12,212 nucleotides of DNA from Candidatus Saccharimonadia bacterium (GCA_938050265.1 CALLJT010000022.1:1-12212); one strand, 5' to 3'. Positions 1-7,345 are shown, numbered from the stretch's first letter. Numbers and translations: made by a program. The notes: a model not told the origin generated them from the sequence alone.

Positions 1-1
1 T

Positions 2-433
2 TTCATGACTAAACGCAGCAGGAGTGGTAATTCGCTTCTACAGCATATGCAGGGCCTGCGACTGTATCTTGACACTGCAGAAAAAGACAGGATGCAGCAG
101 CAGGATGCCGTGTCCGCGCCACTGGCTGAGGGCGCTGGGCAGCCTGTGCGCTCAGTTGAGTTTTTTGAAAAGCTATTACCATTTGCTGTTGCTATGGGTG
201 TCGAGAAGTCATGGGCTAAAGCGTTTCGCGATATATATGAGCAGCCACCAGAGTGGTATGCAGGTAACTGGAACTCATTTACAACCACTCGACTCGTCAA
301 CAGTATCGGTGCTACCAATAAAGCAACAGCTACGTCGTTCGCGCCACCGAAAAGCTCCAGTGGGTCAGGGTTCTCAAGCGGCGGCGGTTTCGCTGGTGGC
401 GGCGGAGGTGGTGGCGGTGGAGGCGTCTGGTGA
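2..433 (+). CDS. DUF2207-family membrane protein, C-terminal fragment
   Basis: The reading frame is open to the left window edge, so this is the 3' end of a longer gene; the ATG at 5 is probably internal. The visible 140 or so residues carry two traits I associate with the end of DUF2207 membrane proteins. One is an amphipathic cytoplasmic block (GLRLYLDTAEKDRM, later FFEKLLPFAVAMGVEKSWAKAF). The other is a low-complexity serine/glycine tail ending in about ten glycines and a final Val-Trp. The membrane segments and extracytoplasmic domain of such proteins would lie upstream, outside the window. The family's function is unknown; it is usually annotated as a predicted membrane protein. The gene ends at a TGA (431-433) and faces the DUF937 gene, with 82 bases between the two stops and no obvious terminator hairpin. 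The family call is by recognition of the C-terminal pattern only. Confidence 0.75.
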   Translation, partial: FMTKRSRSGNSLLQHMQGLRLYLDTAEKDRMQQQDAVSAPLAEGAGQPVRSVEFFEKLLPFAVAMGVEKSWAKAFRDIYEQPPEWYAGNWNSFTTTRLVNSIGATNKATATSFAPPKSSSGSGFSSGGGFAGGGGGGGGGGVW

Positions 434-515
434 TTTTAGCCACTGCACCGTAGTTTTTGAAACGCGAAACGTACTCAACGACGTAGAGGATGCGACTTTA
501 TTCGATGTAAACGCG

Positions 516-1088
516 TTACTTTATGAACTTTTTGGCGAGGTCCATGATGTCGTCGACGACCTGGCCGTCGCCGTCACGGTCGAGGAGTTTCATGAAACCA
601 CCGAGTTTGTTGTCTGACTCTTTTTTCTCGTCAGACAGCATGCTCGCAAGACTGCTGGCGTCGAGTCCTTGCTCGCGTTTAGTCTTGCCGAGCTGGCCAA
701 GCACTATGGGTGCGAGGCTACCGAGTACACCGCCAGCGACTTTTGGATCTGTATCTGCTGATTTACCGAGCATACTAGTGATGTCTCCCAGCTTATCTCC
801 AAATACGTGTCCGAGTATCTTGTTGCCGTCATCTTCGGTTTCTTTTGTGCCGAGCATGCTAGTGAGGTTGTCGAGCATAGAGCCGTCATGGTCTTTTGCG
901 AGGGCTTTGTCTAGGCTTTCTGCGCCTTTTTTGTCCATGGCATTTTTGGCAAGTCCTCCAAGTATGAGCGGCAGCCCAAGCTTGACGAGACCATTGGCCT
1001 TGCTGGCGTCAACACCGAATTTTTTGCCTATTTGTCCGACGATCGCGTCAGACATCTTGTCCTGAATCATGTCTTGTATAAATTTCAT
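516..1088 (-). CDS. DUF937 (YidB-like) protein with C-terminal EF-hand-like loop
   Basis: A 190-residue soluble protein with no signal peptide or membrane segment. Most of it resembles the DUF937/YidB-like fold: alanine-, glycine- and leucine-rich helices with repeated LxxLG elements (LPLILGGLAKNAMDKKG, later GGVLGSLAPIVLGQLGK). The C-terminus has an acidic loop, DRDGDGQVVDDI at residues 170-181, which matches the DxDxDG core of an EF-hand or dockerin calcium loop. Its twelfth position is Ile instead of the usual Glu/Asp, with Asp at positions 10 and 11. Many DUF937 proteins end this way; the role is unknown and calcium binding is inference. The start is supported by AGGAG on the minus strand (1101-1105), 12 bases before ATG. 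It is divergent from the ABC exporter and convergent with the DUF2207 gene, so it is probably transcribed alone. Confidence 0.8.
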   Translation of the reverse strand: MKFIQDMIQDKMSDAIVGQIGKKFGVDASKANGLVKLGLPLILGGLAKNAMDKKGAESLDKALAKDHDGSMLDNLTSMLGTKETEDDGNKILGHVFGDKLGDITSMLGKSADTDPKVAGGVLGSLAPIVLGQLGKTKREQGLDASSLASMLSDEKKESDNKLGGFMKLLDRDGDGQVVDDIMDLAKKFIK

Positions 1089-1158
1089 ATCGTAATCTTA
1101 CTCCTGTGGGCTACTAATCTAATGTGTAGAATAAGTGTAGCATAAGGGCATAGTTGAC

Positions 1159-1284
1159 GTGTGGGTCAGCCTGACCAACACTCACTTCTCCCTCCCGAGT
1201 AGCGTTTCGCGCAGGGCCGCCTCTGGCTGCACTACGCTTATACTACTCTTGCAGGAAAAAGTGAGTGCGGGTCAGTTGGGTCAG
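1159..1284. repeat. Interlocking inverted repeats and GGTCAG motif cluster
   Basis: The region between the divergent DUF937 and ABC genes holds two overlapping dyads. The first is short: GTGTGGGTCAG (1159-1169), one central C, then CTGACCAACAC (1171-1181), arms of 11 with one mismatch. The second is long: CTGACCAACACTCACTT (1171-1187) is the reverse complement of AAGTGAGTGCGGGTCAG (1259-1275) except at two adjacent positions, enclosing 71 bases. A further GGGTCAG lies at 1278-1284. In total the core GGTCAG occurs three times on plus and once on minus. The two dyads share the 1171-1181 arm, so as RNA they would be mutually exclusive. Function is unknown; candidates are a structured RNA, an operator array or a relic element. 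Confidence 0.7.
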
Positions 1285-1302
1285 ATCGCACGGTAGCAAG
1301 AC

Positions 1303-1319
1303 GCATAAGCTGGTATACT
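1303..1319 (+). promoter_or_regulatory. Candidate extended -10 promoter for the ABC exporter
   Basis: TATACT (1314-1319) is preceded by TG one base upstream (1311-1312), giving an extended -10 pattern. No convincing -35 sits 16-18 bases upstream, which extended -10 promoters tolerate. A start about seven bases downstream would leave only about five bases before the ATG at 1332. The element GCATAAGCTGG (1303-1313) directly abuts the -10 and recurs with one mismatch before the GAPDH -10. Confidence 0.5.
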
Positions 1320-1331
1320 GAACATCACGAT

Positions 1332-3107
1332 ATGAAAGATATACTACGGATACTGAAAATGGGGCGCGAGCTGTGGCGTAGCTATGTTGTGATTGCACTA
1401 CTTACGACTGTTAACTCGCTGTTTACTATCATTTTGCCACTGCTGTCTGGCTGGGCTATTGACGAGCTGAGGCTAGGTACTGATGCAAGCGTTCGCTACG
1501 TCATACTGCTGGCAACGGGTATATTTGTCATTGACCTCGGTCAGACGTTTATTAGTAACATCAACGGGTATGTTGGCGACCAGGTTCAAGTGCGCTTGCA
1601 GCGGATTCTGAGCAATCGCTACTACGAACATCTCATGACGCTGCCACAGAACTACTTCGACTCAGAGCTGACGGGCAAAATCATCAGCAGACTCAACCGT
1701 TCTATCAATCAGTTGACTGGGTTTATCCAGACAATGAGCAATAACTTTTTGCAGTTTATTTTCAGCACGGTGCTCAGTTTGATCGCTGTGGCGTTTTACA
1801 GCTGGGAGGTCGCTGTGCTACTGTTTTCGCTCTATCCCATATTCATATGGCTCACTGTGCGCAGCAGCGACACGTGGCAGAAATATCAAAAAACTAAAAA
1901 CGAACACACAGACATCGCACACGGTCGTTTCGCTGAGTCAATTTCTCAGGTCAAAGTAGTCAAAAGTTACATACAAGAAAAACGCGAATTGTCGTATTTT
2001 GACACACACCTCGGCGTCGTCCAGAAAACAAACATACCGCAGTCGAAACACTGGCACAAAGAAGACGTCAAAAGGCGTCTTGTACTAAACGTCATATTTT
2101 ATGCCGTGTATGTGTTCATATTCTATCAAGGCACGCAGGGCGAGCTGAGTCCTGGGCAGGCGGTGGCGCTCATACTCTATGCGATGAACATTCGTATACC
2201 GATATTTACGATTAGCTGGCTGGTTGAGCGCTCTCAGCAAGCTGTGGCCGACAGTAAAGACTACTTCGAAGTCATGAAGCTGGAGCCGAGCATAGCAGAC
2301 GTGCCGAATGCGAAAAGACTCACAGTGCAGACACCTGACGTTGTGTTTGACGCTGTCCAGTTCGGCTACGACGATGCAAAGCAGGTATTTAAAGATATAT
2401 CATTTACACTCAAGCCTGGCCAGAAGGCTGCTCTCGTGGGTGAAAGTGGCGAAGGCAAAACAACTTTGGTCAGTTTGCTCCTGCGACTCTACGAACCAAC
2501 GAATGGTACGATTTCTATAAATGGCCATGACATCGCACAGGTGACTCAGAAAAGTTTGCGCCAGAACATCGGTGTTGTGTTCCAGGACCCGAGTTTGTTC
2601 AGCGGTACTATCCGTGAAAACATCGCATACGGCAATCCAAAAGCCACGAAAGCCGCAATCCGTGCGGCAGCAGAGGCGGCCAACGCGCATGAGTTCATAG
2701 ACACGTTTGAGAAGTCGTATGACACTGAGATCGGTGAACGAGGGCTGAAGCTTTCTGGTGGACAAAAACAACGGATCGCGATCGCTCGCGCTATCTTGAA
2801 GGACGCGCCAATACTGGTACTGGACGAAGCAACAAGTAGCCTCGACAGCAAAAGCGAGCTGCTTGTACAGGAGGCGCTTGAACGTCTGATGAAAAACCGA
2901 ACGACAATTATCATCGCACATAGATTGAGCACAATTCAGAATGTAGACACGATCATCGCGCTGCGTGGTGGCAGGGTGACAGAGACAGGTTCACCGGCAG
3001 AGCTCGCGCGTGGCTCCGGCGTGTATTCACGGCTACTCGCTGTTCAGACCGCTCGCTCAGCAGAGGAGCGACAAAAAGCGTTAGCCAAGTTCGGCATCGT
3101 AGCGTAA
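1332..3107 (+). CDS. ABC exporter half-transporter (MsbA/MdlB-like, TMD-NBD fusion)
   Basis: A 591-residue fused half-transporter expected to work as a homo- or heterodimer in the cytoplasmic membrane, exporting a lipid, peptide or drug by ATP hydrolysis. The N-terminal half has six predicted membrane helices (about 18-40, 55-77, 136-156, 158-176, 249-266, 276-297). The C-terminal nucleotide-binding domain is complete: Walker A GESGEGKTT at 370-378 (Lys376), Q-loop Gln418, signature LSGGQ at 474-478, Walker B LVLDE at 495-499 (Glu499 catalytic) and H-loop His530. All key residues are intact, so an active ATPase is likely. Length is normal for the family. No second half-transporter adjoins it, which favours a homodimer. 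No Shine-Dalgarno precedes ATG 1332, where a nearly leaderless transcript is possible; Met10 (1359) is an alternative start, also without one. The substrate cannot be read from sequence. Confidence 0.93.
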   Translation: MKDILRILKMGRELWRSYVVIALLTTVNSLFTIILPLLSGWAIDELRLGTDASVRYVILLATGIFVIDLGQTFISNINGYVGDQVQVRLQRILSNRYYEHLMTLPQNYFDSELTGKIISRLNRSINQLTGFIQTMSNNFLQFIFSTVLSLIAVAFYSWEVAVLLFSLYPIFIWLTVRSSDTWQKYQKTKNEHTDIAHGRFAESISQVKVVKSYIQEKRELSYFDTHLGVVQKTNIPQSKHWHKEDVKRRLVLNVIFYAVYVFIFYQGTQGELSPGQAVALILYAMNIRIPIFTISWLVERSQQAVADSKDYFEVMKLEPSIADVPNAKRLTVQTPDVVFDAVQFGYDDAKQVFKDISFTLKPGQKAALVGESGEGKTTLVSLLLRLYEPTNGTISINGHDIAQVTQKSLRQNIGVVFQDPSLFSGTIRENIAYGNPKATKAAIRAAAEAANAHEFIDTFEKSYDTEIGERGLKLSGGQKQRIAIARAILKDAPILVLDEATSSLDSKSELLVQEALERLMKNRTTIIIAHRLSTIQNVDTIIALRGGRVTETGSPAELARGSGVYSRLLAVQTARSAEERQKALAKFGIVA

Positions 3108-3121
3108 ACTACTTCAATAAG

Positions 3122-3132
3122 CACACAGTGTG
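3122..3132. repeat. Short CACAC-A-GTGTG dyad before the RND gene
   Basis: Arms CACAC (3122-3126) and GTGTG (3128-3132) flank a single base, in the 78-base gap between the ABC and RND genes. The following bases are AT-rich (ttatgtattaatttt) but not a clean T-run, so this is a weak terminator at best; it could be a small operator. A related dyad, ACACAG-G-CTGTGT, occurs at 7256-7268. Confidence 0.35.
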
Positions 3133-3185
3133 TTATGTATTAATTTTCATAAGCGACAGTACATATCTATTAGACAGGAGGACAC

Positions 3186-6035
3186 ATGCCGCGCTCACAC
3201 AACTCATCCAAGAAAAAACAGAAAACCCCTCGTTCGTCTACGAAAACCACAGGTGAATACACGCAGAAGTCGATCTTCACGCCGCTTAGTACGCTTGTGA
3301 TGAGGTTTAAGCCGCTGAGTATCGTGTTTTTTGTTGGACTGATACTGTTCGGACTTCTGAGCTACACGACTTTTCTGAGGAAAGAAGGTTTTCCGTCGGT
3401 AGCAGTACCGATTTCTGTCGGTGGTGGTCAGTATTTTGTAAACGATGCAGAGCAAGTCGACGTAGATGTCGCACAGCCGCTCGAGCAGACGATCTCTCGC
3501 ATAGACGGCGTCGTGGGCGTAACGACGACTGCGAACGACAACACGTTTTCGTTCGTCGCAGACCTGGACAGTACACTGACAAACGAGCAAGCCAACGATA
3601 TTATCGAGCAGACTATTACTGATTCAGGCGTGTTGCCCGAGAGCGCCCGGTTCAATGTTATATCTATAGACGCTGCGAAATTCCTGGGGGAGTATGACCT
3701 GCTGGTATCAGTGTTTTCGCGAGAAGATGCGACACTCAGCGAACTCGAGTCACGTGCAGATGCATTGGCAGCTGAGTTTACGGAACTCGGGCTGGTAGCC
3801 TACGCGCAGACTGAGCAGCAGTTTACCGTGAACCCGAGCGACCCGACAGATAGGTTTAAATCAAGTTTTGGACGTGCTTTTGACTCCGCTGAAGACCAGT
3901 TCCGGCAGTCTGTCACTATCGGTGTAGCAGGTATTACTGGTGATGAGTTCGATCTGTTTGAGCTGGATGACCAAGTCGCCGGTGTGATTAGCCAGTCTAA
4001 CCAGGCAGGTGACGGATTTATCGCTGAGCAGACTGCTGACTTAACCACATCTGTGCAGCAAGACATAGATTCTTTGCAGGGCAACGTGATTACTGGAGCC
4101 ATCGTGGTGACAATTATCAGTGCGTTGATCATTAGCTGGCGTGTGTCGGTTCTGACGGCGTTTTTTATCGTAGCAGTACTGCTGGTAAGTGCGGCAGTTT
4201 TGTACGTCGTGGGATATACGCTGAACACTATTACGCTGTTCTCACTTGTGTTGGCGTTGGGGCTGTTTGTAGACGACGCGACGATTATCGCAGAAGCTAT
4301 ATATGCCAAACGTGACCGTAAGAAAAAGCCGCTGGCCGTTGTCCGTGATGCAATCAATTCTATCGGGACAGCCAGTTTTTCAGGTACGCTTACTACGGCG
4401 CTGGTGTTCAGCCCGCTCTTGTTTATAACTGGCATACTCGGTGACTTTATTTTCCAGATGCCGCTGACAGTGATTATTTCGCTGGTAGTCTCATTTATAT
4501 TGTCTATCACACTGATTCCGCTACTCGCAAACTACACAATACTCGGCGCACAAGACGCAAATACCGACCGCACGCGTTTCATGTCTGCGTGGCTTGCAGA
4601 TAAGCTGCTCCTGCTGAAAACCCGACCGAAAGTCGGCCGGACAATTGGCCTACTCACAGTTTTGCTGAGTGTTGGGCTGATCGGAACAGGCATATTTTTC
4701 TTCGGTAAGCTTGGGGCCGACATTTTCCCGGCAGGCAAAGACGGCAACGAGCTGGTTGTAAACATTAACTACGACGATGACACCAGCATTCAACAAGCTG
4801 AAGCGCTCGCCGACACAGTTTCTGCAGGTGTCGTTGAGGTGCTCGGTGAGAACTTGAGCCGCAGTATGTACGGTAGCGATCAGTCAGCAGATGCGTCTCT
4901 CGCGTCGATAGACATAGAACTTATTCCGTATGGTGATAGATCTATTGCTTCGTCAGAGATGGCAGACGATCTGACAGAGTTTTTTGCTGATTTCAATGGC
5001 GCAGAAGTCACCGCTCAGGGTGGAGCCGGCGGCCCGCCTGAAGTAGAGTTTCCGTTTTTGTCTCAGATCGCCGTTGATGGGTCTGCAGAAGACTCATTAC
5101 GATTATCTGAGGACATACTTGCGTTTTTGTCGGGCTATGAAAGCGAACAGCCGAATGGCGATATCGTGCAGCTGCAGAAGTCCGAGATCGGCTACGTCGA
5201 TAGTATCGTACGGCTCGATGGCCGACAGTTTTTCGAAATTAGAGCAGGGTTTGATGCTGACGGTACGACAAGCGTCATCGACAGCTTCAGAACTGCAGTG
5301 CAAGAAGAGTTTAACGATGAACGTCTGGCGGGCTATGGGCTCACATCGACTGATGTGACATTTGACCTCGGTCAAGAGACGGACTTCGAGGAGTCGTTTA
5401 ATGCACTGCCGATGGCCGCCTTGGGTGCGCTGCTTGTCATGGTCGTGCTACTGACGATACAGTTCAGGTCACTCCTCAAGCCGCTCCTGATACTACTGGC
5501 ATTACCATTTAGTTTGTTCGGCGTGGGGCTTGGCCTGTTTGTTACAGAAAACCCAGTGAGCTTTTTTGTCATGATCGGCATGATCGGACTTATTGGTATC
5601 GCGGTGAACAACACAATCCTGCTCGTGGACAACGCAACGCATCACCAGAAAGACGGTATGGATCCCGTAGATGCAATGGCGCAGGCGATCAGAGAGCGGT
5701 TCAGGCCTCTTGCTACCACGACGCTCACGACTATCGCTGCCCTGTTGCCACTGGCACTGACGAACCCGTTCTGGGAAGCGCTGAGCTTCACGATCATATT
5801 CGGCCTCGCGAGTAGTACGATTCTCGTGCTGCTTGCATTCCCGTATATCTATCTGTGGTTTGAGTGGCTTGGACGCAAGGTCGGACGCATTCGCGGACTT
5901 GTGATATTAGCGGTGACTGTCGGGTTAATGGTGCTGTCTGCACGGACAGGTAAACCATTTACACTGCTCCTTCTAGCGTTGCCAGTATACTATGTTGTCA
6001 AGAAGGTTGCTGCCCGCCGCAGCGTACGTACTTAA
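3186..6035 (+). CDS. RND-superfamily transporter (AcrB/HAE1-like) with C-terminal extension
   Basis: A 949-residue RND transporter of the ACR_tran type, expected to use ion-gradient-driven transport across the cytoplasmic membrane. A basic N-terminal tail (residues 1-40, rich in K, S and T) precedes TM1 (about 44-64). A large extracytoplasmic loop follows, then TM2-TM6 (about 301-450), TM7 (about 483-508), a second large loop (about 510-735) and TM8-TM12 (about 743-895). TM4 keeps the paired acids of the proton relay (LFVDDATII, Asp363-Asp364, equivalent to AcrB Asp407/408). In TM10 the motif is GIAVNNTILLV, with Asn808 where AcrB has Lys940; other RND subfamilies share this. The protein is shorter than AcrB (about 1,050), yet two further hydrophobic stretches (about 904-919 and 924-938) follow TM12. 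AGGAGG (3176-3181) sits four bases before ATG. No membrane fusion protein or outer-membrane channel gene is nearby. Substrate is unknown. Confidence 0.9.
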   Translation: MPRSHNSSKKKQKTPRSSTKTTGEYTQKSIFTPLSTLVMRFKPLSIVFFVGLILFGLLSYTTFLRKEGFPSVAVPISVGGGQYFVNDAEQVDVDVAQPLEQTISRIDGVVGVTTTANDNTFSFVADLDSTLTNEQANDIIEQTITDSGVLPESARFNVISIDAAKFLGEYDLLVSVFSREDATLSELESRADALAAEFTELGLVAYAQTEQQFTVNPSDPTDRFKSSFGRAFDSAEDQFRQSVTIGVAGITGDEFDLFELDDQVAGVISQSNQAGDGFIAEQTADLTTSVQQDIDSLQGNVITGAIVVTIISALIISWRVSVLTAFFIVAVLLVSAAVLYVVGYTLNTITLFSLVLALGLFVDDATIIAEAIYAKRDRKKKPLAVVRDAINSIGTASFSGTLTTALVFSPLLFITGILGDFIFQMPLTVIISLVVSFILSITLIPLLANYTILGAQDANTDRTRFMSAWLADKLLLLKTRPKVGRTIGLLTVLLSVGLIGTGIFFFGKLGADIFPAGKDGNELVVNINYDDDTSIQQAEALADTVSAGVVEVLGENLSRSMYGSDQSADASLASIDIELIPYGDRSIASSEMADDLTEFFADFNGAEVTAQGGAGGPPEVEFPFLSQIAVDGSAEDSLRLSEDILAFLSGYESEQPNGDIVQLQKSEIGYVDSIVRLDGRQFFEIRAGFDADGTTSVIDSFRTAVQEEFNDERLAGYGLTSTDVTFDLGQETDFEESFNALPMAALGALLVMVVLLTIQFRSLLKPLLILLALPFSLFGVGLGLFVTENPVSFFVMIGMIGLIGIAVNNTILLVDNATHHQKDGMDPVDAMAQAIRERFRPLATTTLTTIAALLPLALTNPFWEALSFTIIFGLASSTILVLLAFPYIYLWFEWLGRKVGRIRGLVILAVTVGLMVLSARTGKPFTLLLLALPVYYVVKKVAARRSVRT

Positions 6036-6100
6036 GGCTGGATAGATTACAGAGTCTTGCGGGCTGTGGTCTCTGTGACAATAAAACAACGATAACAGTC

Positions 6101-6130
6101 TTGGATCAGGTGACGGGCGTCGTATATAAT
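6101..6130 (+). promoter_or_regulatory. Sigma-70-like promoter for the FKBP gene
   Basis: A perfect TATAAT (6125-6130) lies 18 bases downstream of TTGGAT (6101-6106). The predicted leader is about 65 bases and ends in a strong GGAGG (6190-6194), ten bases before the ATG. This suggests the FKBP gene is transcribed independently of the RND gene upstream. Confidence 0.65.
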
Positions 6131-6204
6131 GATACTCAATCGCGAAAATACATACAGACTCAATAGAAATTATGTAGATTAACACGCGTGGAGGGTAACA
6201 AGAT

Positions 6205-6816
6205 ATGGCAGCGAGTAATGGCCAGAGAGTGGCTGCTTTTTTTCTGGCAGCACTGTTTTTAGCATCAACGATAGCAACCACAGCGTATGTGATCTATCAA
6301 ATTAGGGGAGAAGACGGCGAAAACTTGCTTGTCACGGAGACGCCTGAGGAGCGTGCTGAAGGCGAACGGGCCGAGGCAATACGTCGACAGCAAGAAGAAG
6401 CCACAGCGCGAGGAGTGTGTGGTACACGGACATATGACATGGTTGATGCTCGACCGCTGCCTGAAATCACCACTGCAGCTGACGCGATCACCGAGCTCGA
6501 AACGATCGACGTCAAACAGGGCGAAGGAGAAGAAGTGCAGCCAGGTGACTGTGTTGCCGCGCTCTATCATGGTACGCTCGCATCTGATGGGTCTGTGTTT
6601 GATAGCCGCTACGAACTGGGTGAACCGATTGAGTTTAGCCTCGACGCTGTTGTGCAAGGCTGGACTGACGGCATACCGGGCATGAAAGTTGGCGGCGTGC
6701 GACGACTGTTGATCCCAGCTGCACAAGGATATGGTGAACAAACACGTGACGGTATCCCAGCTGGTTCTGATTTGATCTTCGAGGTAGAGATAATCGACAC
6801 ACGAAGAGGGGTATAG
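6205..6816 (+). CDS. Membrane-anchored FKBP-type peptidyl-prolyl isomerase
   Basis: A 203-residue protein likely to speed proline isomerisation during folding of exported proteins outside the membrane. It has an N-terminal membrane anchor (about 10-32, no clear signal-peptidase site). Then comes a charged Glu/Arg/Gln linker (about 45-70) that may form a short coiled coil. The FKBP domain occupies about 98-200. Active-site positions of the family are present: Tyr121, Phe132-Asp133 (VFDSR), Phe144, the VVQGW block with Val149 and Trp153, Tyr176 (AAQGYG) and Phe192. Cys72 and Cys116 are the only cysteines and lie in the presumed exterior part, so a disulfide is possible but unproven. The start is fixed by GGAGG at 6190-6194. 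It stands alone, 169 bases after the RND gene. An active isomerase is likely; clients are unknown. Confidence 0.92.
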   Translation: MAASNGQRVAAFFLAALFLASTIATTAYVIYQIRGEDGENLLVTETPEERAEGERAEAIRRQQEEATARGVCGTRTYDMVDARPLPEITTAADAITELETIDVKQGEGEEVQPGDCVAALYHGTLASDGSVFDSRYELGEPIEFSLDAVVQGWTDGIPGMKVGGVRRLLIPAAQGYGEQTRDGIPAGSDLIFEVEIIDTRRGV

Positions 6817-6901
6817 AGTAAACAGGAGTTTTCTTGTTCACGCACAGTGGCAAGACAAAAAGAAAAGGTGGAATACAGATAAAAACACAACATATAGCGC
6901 A

Positions 6902-6930
6902 TTGCGTTTAGCGTAAGCACCATATACAAT
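6902..6930 (+). promoter_or_regulatory. Candidate promoter for the first glutaredoxin gene
   Basis: TTGCGT (6902-6907), a 17-base spacer and TACAAT (6925-6930) form a plausible sigma-70-type promoter with a leader of about 50 bases. The spacer contains GCGTAAGC (6911-6918), close to the GCATAAGC found before the ABC and GAPDH -10 elements. An overlapping TATACA at 6923 is an alternative -10. Confidence 0.55.
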
Positions 6931-6987
6931 AGCGTTATACACATACATTCAAACAAAACAGTAAAAAGATTCTAAGAGAGGGGCAAC

Positions 6988-7236
6988 ATGTCAAAAAAAA
7001 TAACAGTCTACACAACAACATCGTGCGCGTACTGCCCAATGGTCAAAAAATACCTAGATGGCAAAGGCGTGACATACGACGTGGTTAATTTGGACGAACA
7101 GCCAGACAAACAAAGAGAGATATATGAAAAGAGCGGCGCGCTGACTGTCCCAGTGACACTGATCGAGAATGCAGATAGTACAGAAGAGGTGGTGATCGGC
7201 TTTAATTTACCGAAGCTCTCTACCGCTATCGCGTAA
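6988..7236 (+). CDS. Glutaredoxin/NrdH-like redoxin (CAYC)
   Basis: An 82-residue single-domain thiol oxidoreductase with the thioredoxin fold of the glutaredoxin/NrdH group. The redox motif is CAYC at residues 13-16 in the usual place after the first beta strand (ITVYTTTSCAYCP). The cis-proline loop TVPVT follows with Pro55. The C-terminal glutathione-contacting GGxD element of classical glutaredoxins is degenerate (VIGFNLPKL, Gly71), so glutathione may not be its reductant. A thioredoxin reductase gene lies just downstream, after a terminator and a second redoxin; NrdH-type proteins are known to be reduced by such enzymes, which makes this the simplest electron source. AGAGGGG ends four bases before the ATG. 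The target (ribonucleotide reductase, peroxiredoxin or another) is not visible here. Confidence 0.9.
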   Translation: MSKKITVYTTTSCAYCPMVKKYLDGKGVTYDVVNLDEQPDKQREIYEKSGALTVPVTLIENADSTEEVVIGFNLPKLSTAIA

Positions 7237-7316
7237 GCGGTGTGCCTTGGGTCTCACACAGGCTGTGTCCGTGTAGGTGGAGTACCCGCAGTATCTATGG
7301 AGAGGGCGCATGATGT
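7237..7316 (+). other. 3' untranslated region of the first glutaredoxin gene
   Basis: Eighty bases between the stop codon and the terminator, GC-rich relative to the neighbouring leaders. Small dyads occur: ACCGCT (7222-7227) with AGCGGT (7236-7241) around the stop codon, and ACACAG-G-CTGTGT (7256-7268). It resembles no RNA family I know; a 3'-end small RNA released with the terminator hairpin is possible but unsupported. Confidence 0.4.
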
Positions 7317-7345
7317 AAAAGGGGCTTGTGCGCAAGCCCCTTTTT
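7317..7345 (+). terminator. Strong Rho-independent terminator
   Basis: The stem arm GGGGCTTG (7321-7328), a TGCG loop and the arm CAAGCCCC (7333-7340) form a perfect 8-bp GC-rich hairpin, extended by AAAA pairing with the T-run that starts at 7341. It should end transcription from the first glutaredoxin gene. The A-run on the left would also give a T-run for the opposite strand, so it could act in both directions. Confidence 0.92.

Noticed and set aside
361..427. Tandem DNA repeat from GGN codons near the DUF2207 end
   Set aside because: This is coding low complexity (a polyglycine tail typical of the family) rather than a separate repeat element.
523..1065. Plus-strand open frame of 180 codons opposite the DUF937 gene
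   Set aside because: Its Ser/Pro-rich composition mirrors the antisense frame of the DUF937 gene, which has a recognisable family pattern and a Shine-Dalgarno.
1159..1284. GGTCAG motifs as part of an SRP (4.5S) RNA
   Set aside because: The conserved SRP core around GGTCAGG...GGAAGGAAGCA is absent; only the short GGTCAG string is shared.
2400..2921. Minus-strand open frames opposite the ABC nucleotide-binding domain
   Set aside because: The plus strand encodes all ABC motifs in order; the antisense frames have no recognisable content.
3800..4510. Long minus-strand open frame (236 codons) inside the RND gene
   Set aside because: It is antisense to a well-supported gene, rich in Ser, Thr and Ile as expected from a reverse-frame shadow, and has no domain or ribosome site.
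6049..6076. ACAGAG...CTCTGT hairpin after the RND gene as a terminator
   Set aside because: It has a six-bp stem with a 16-base loop and no following T-run; too weak to call.
6265..6741. Minus-strand open frame opposite the FKBP domain
   Set aside because: The plus-strand FKBP has intact active-site residues, a promoter and an RBS; the antisense frame is a shadow.
7237..7316. Possible tRNA or riboswitch before the terminator
   Set aside because: No T-loop GTTC-type sequence or cloverleaf can be formed, and no known riboswitch core was recognised.
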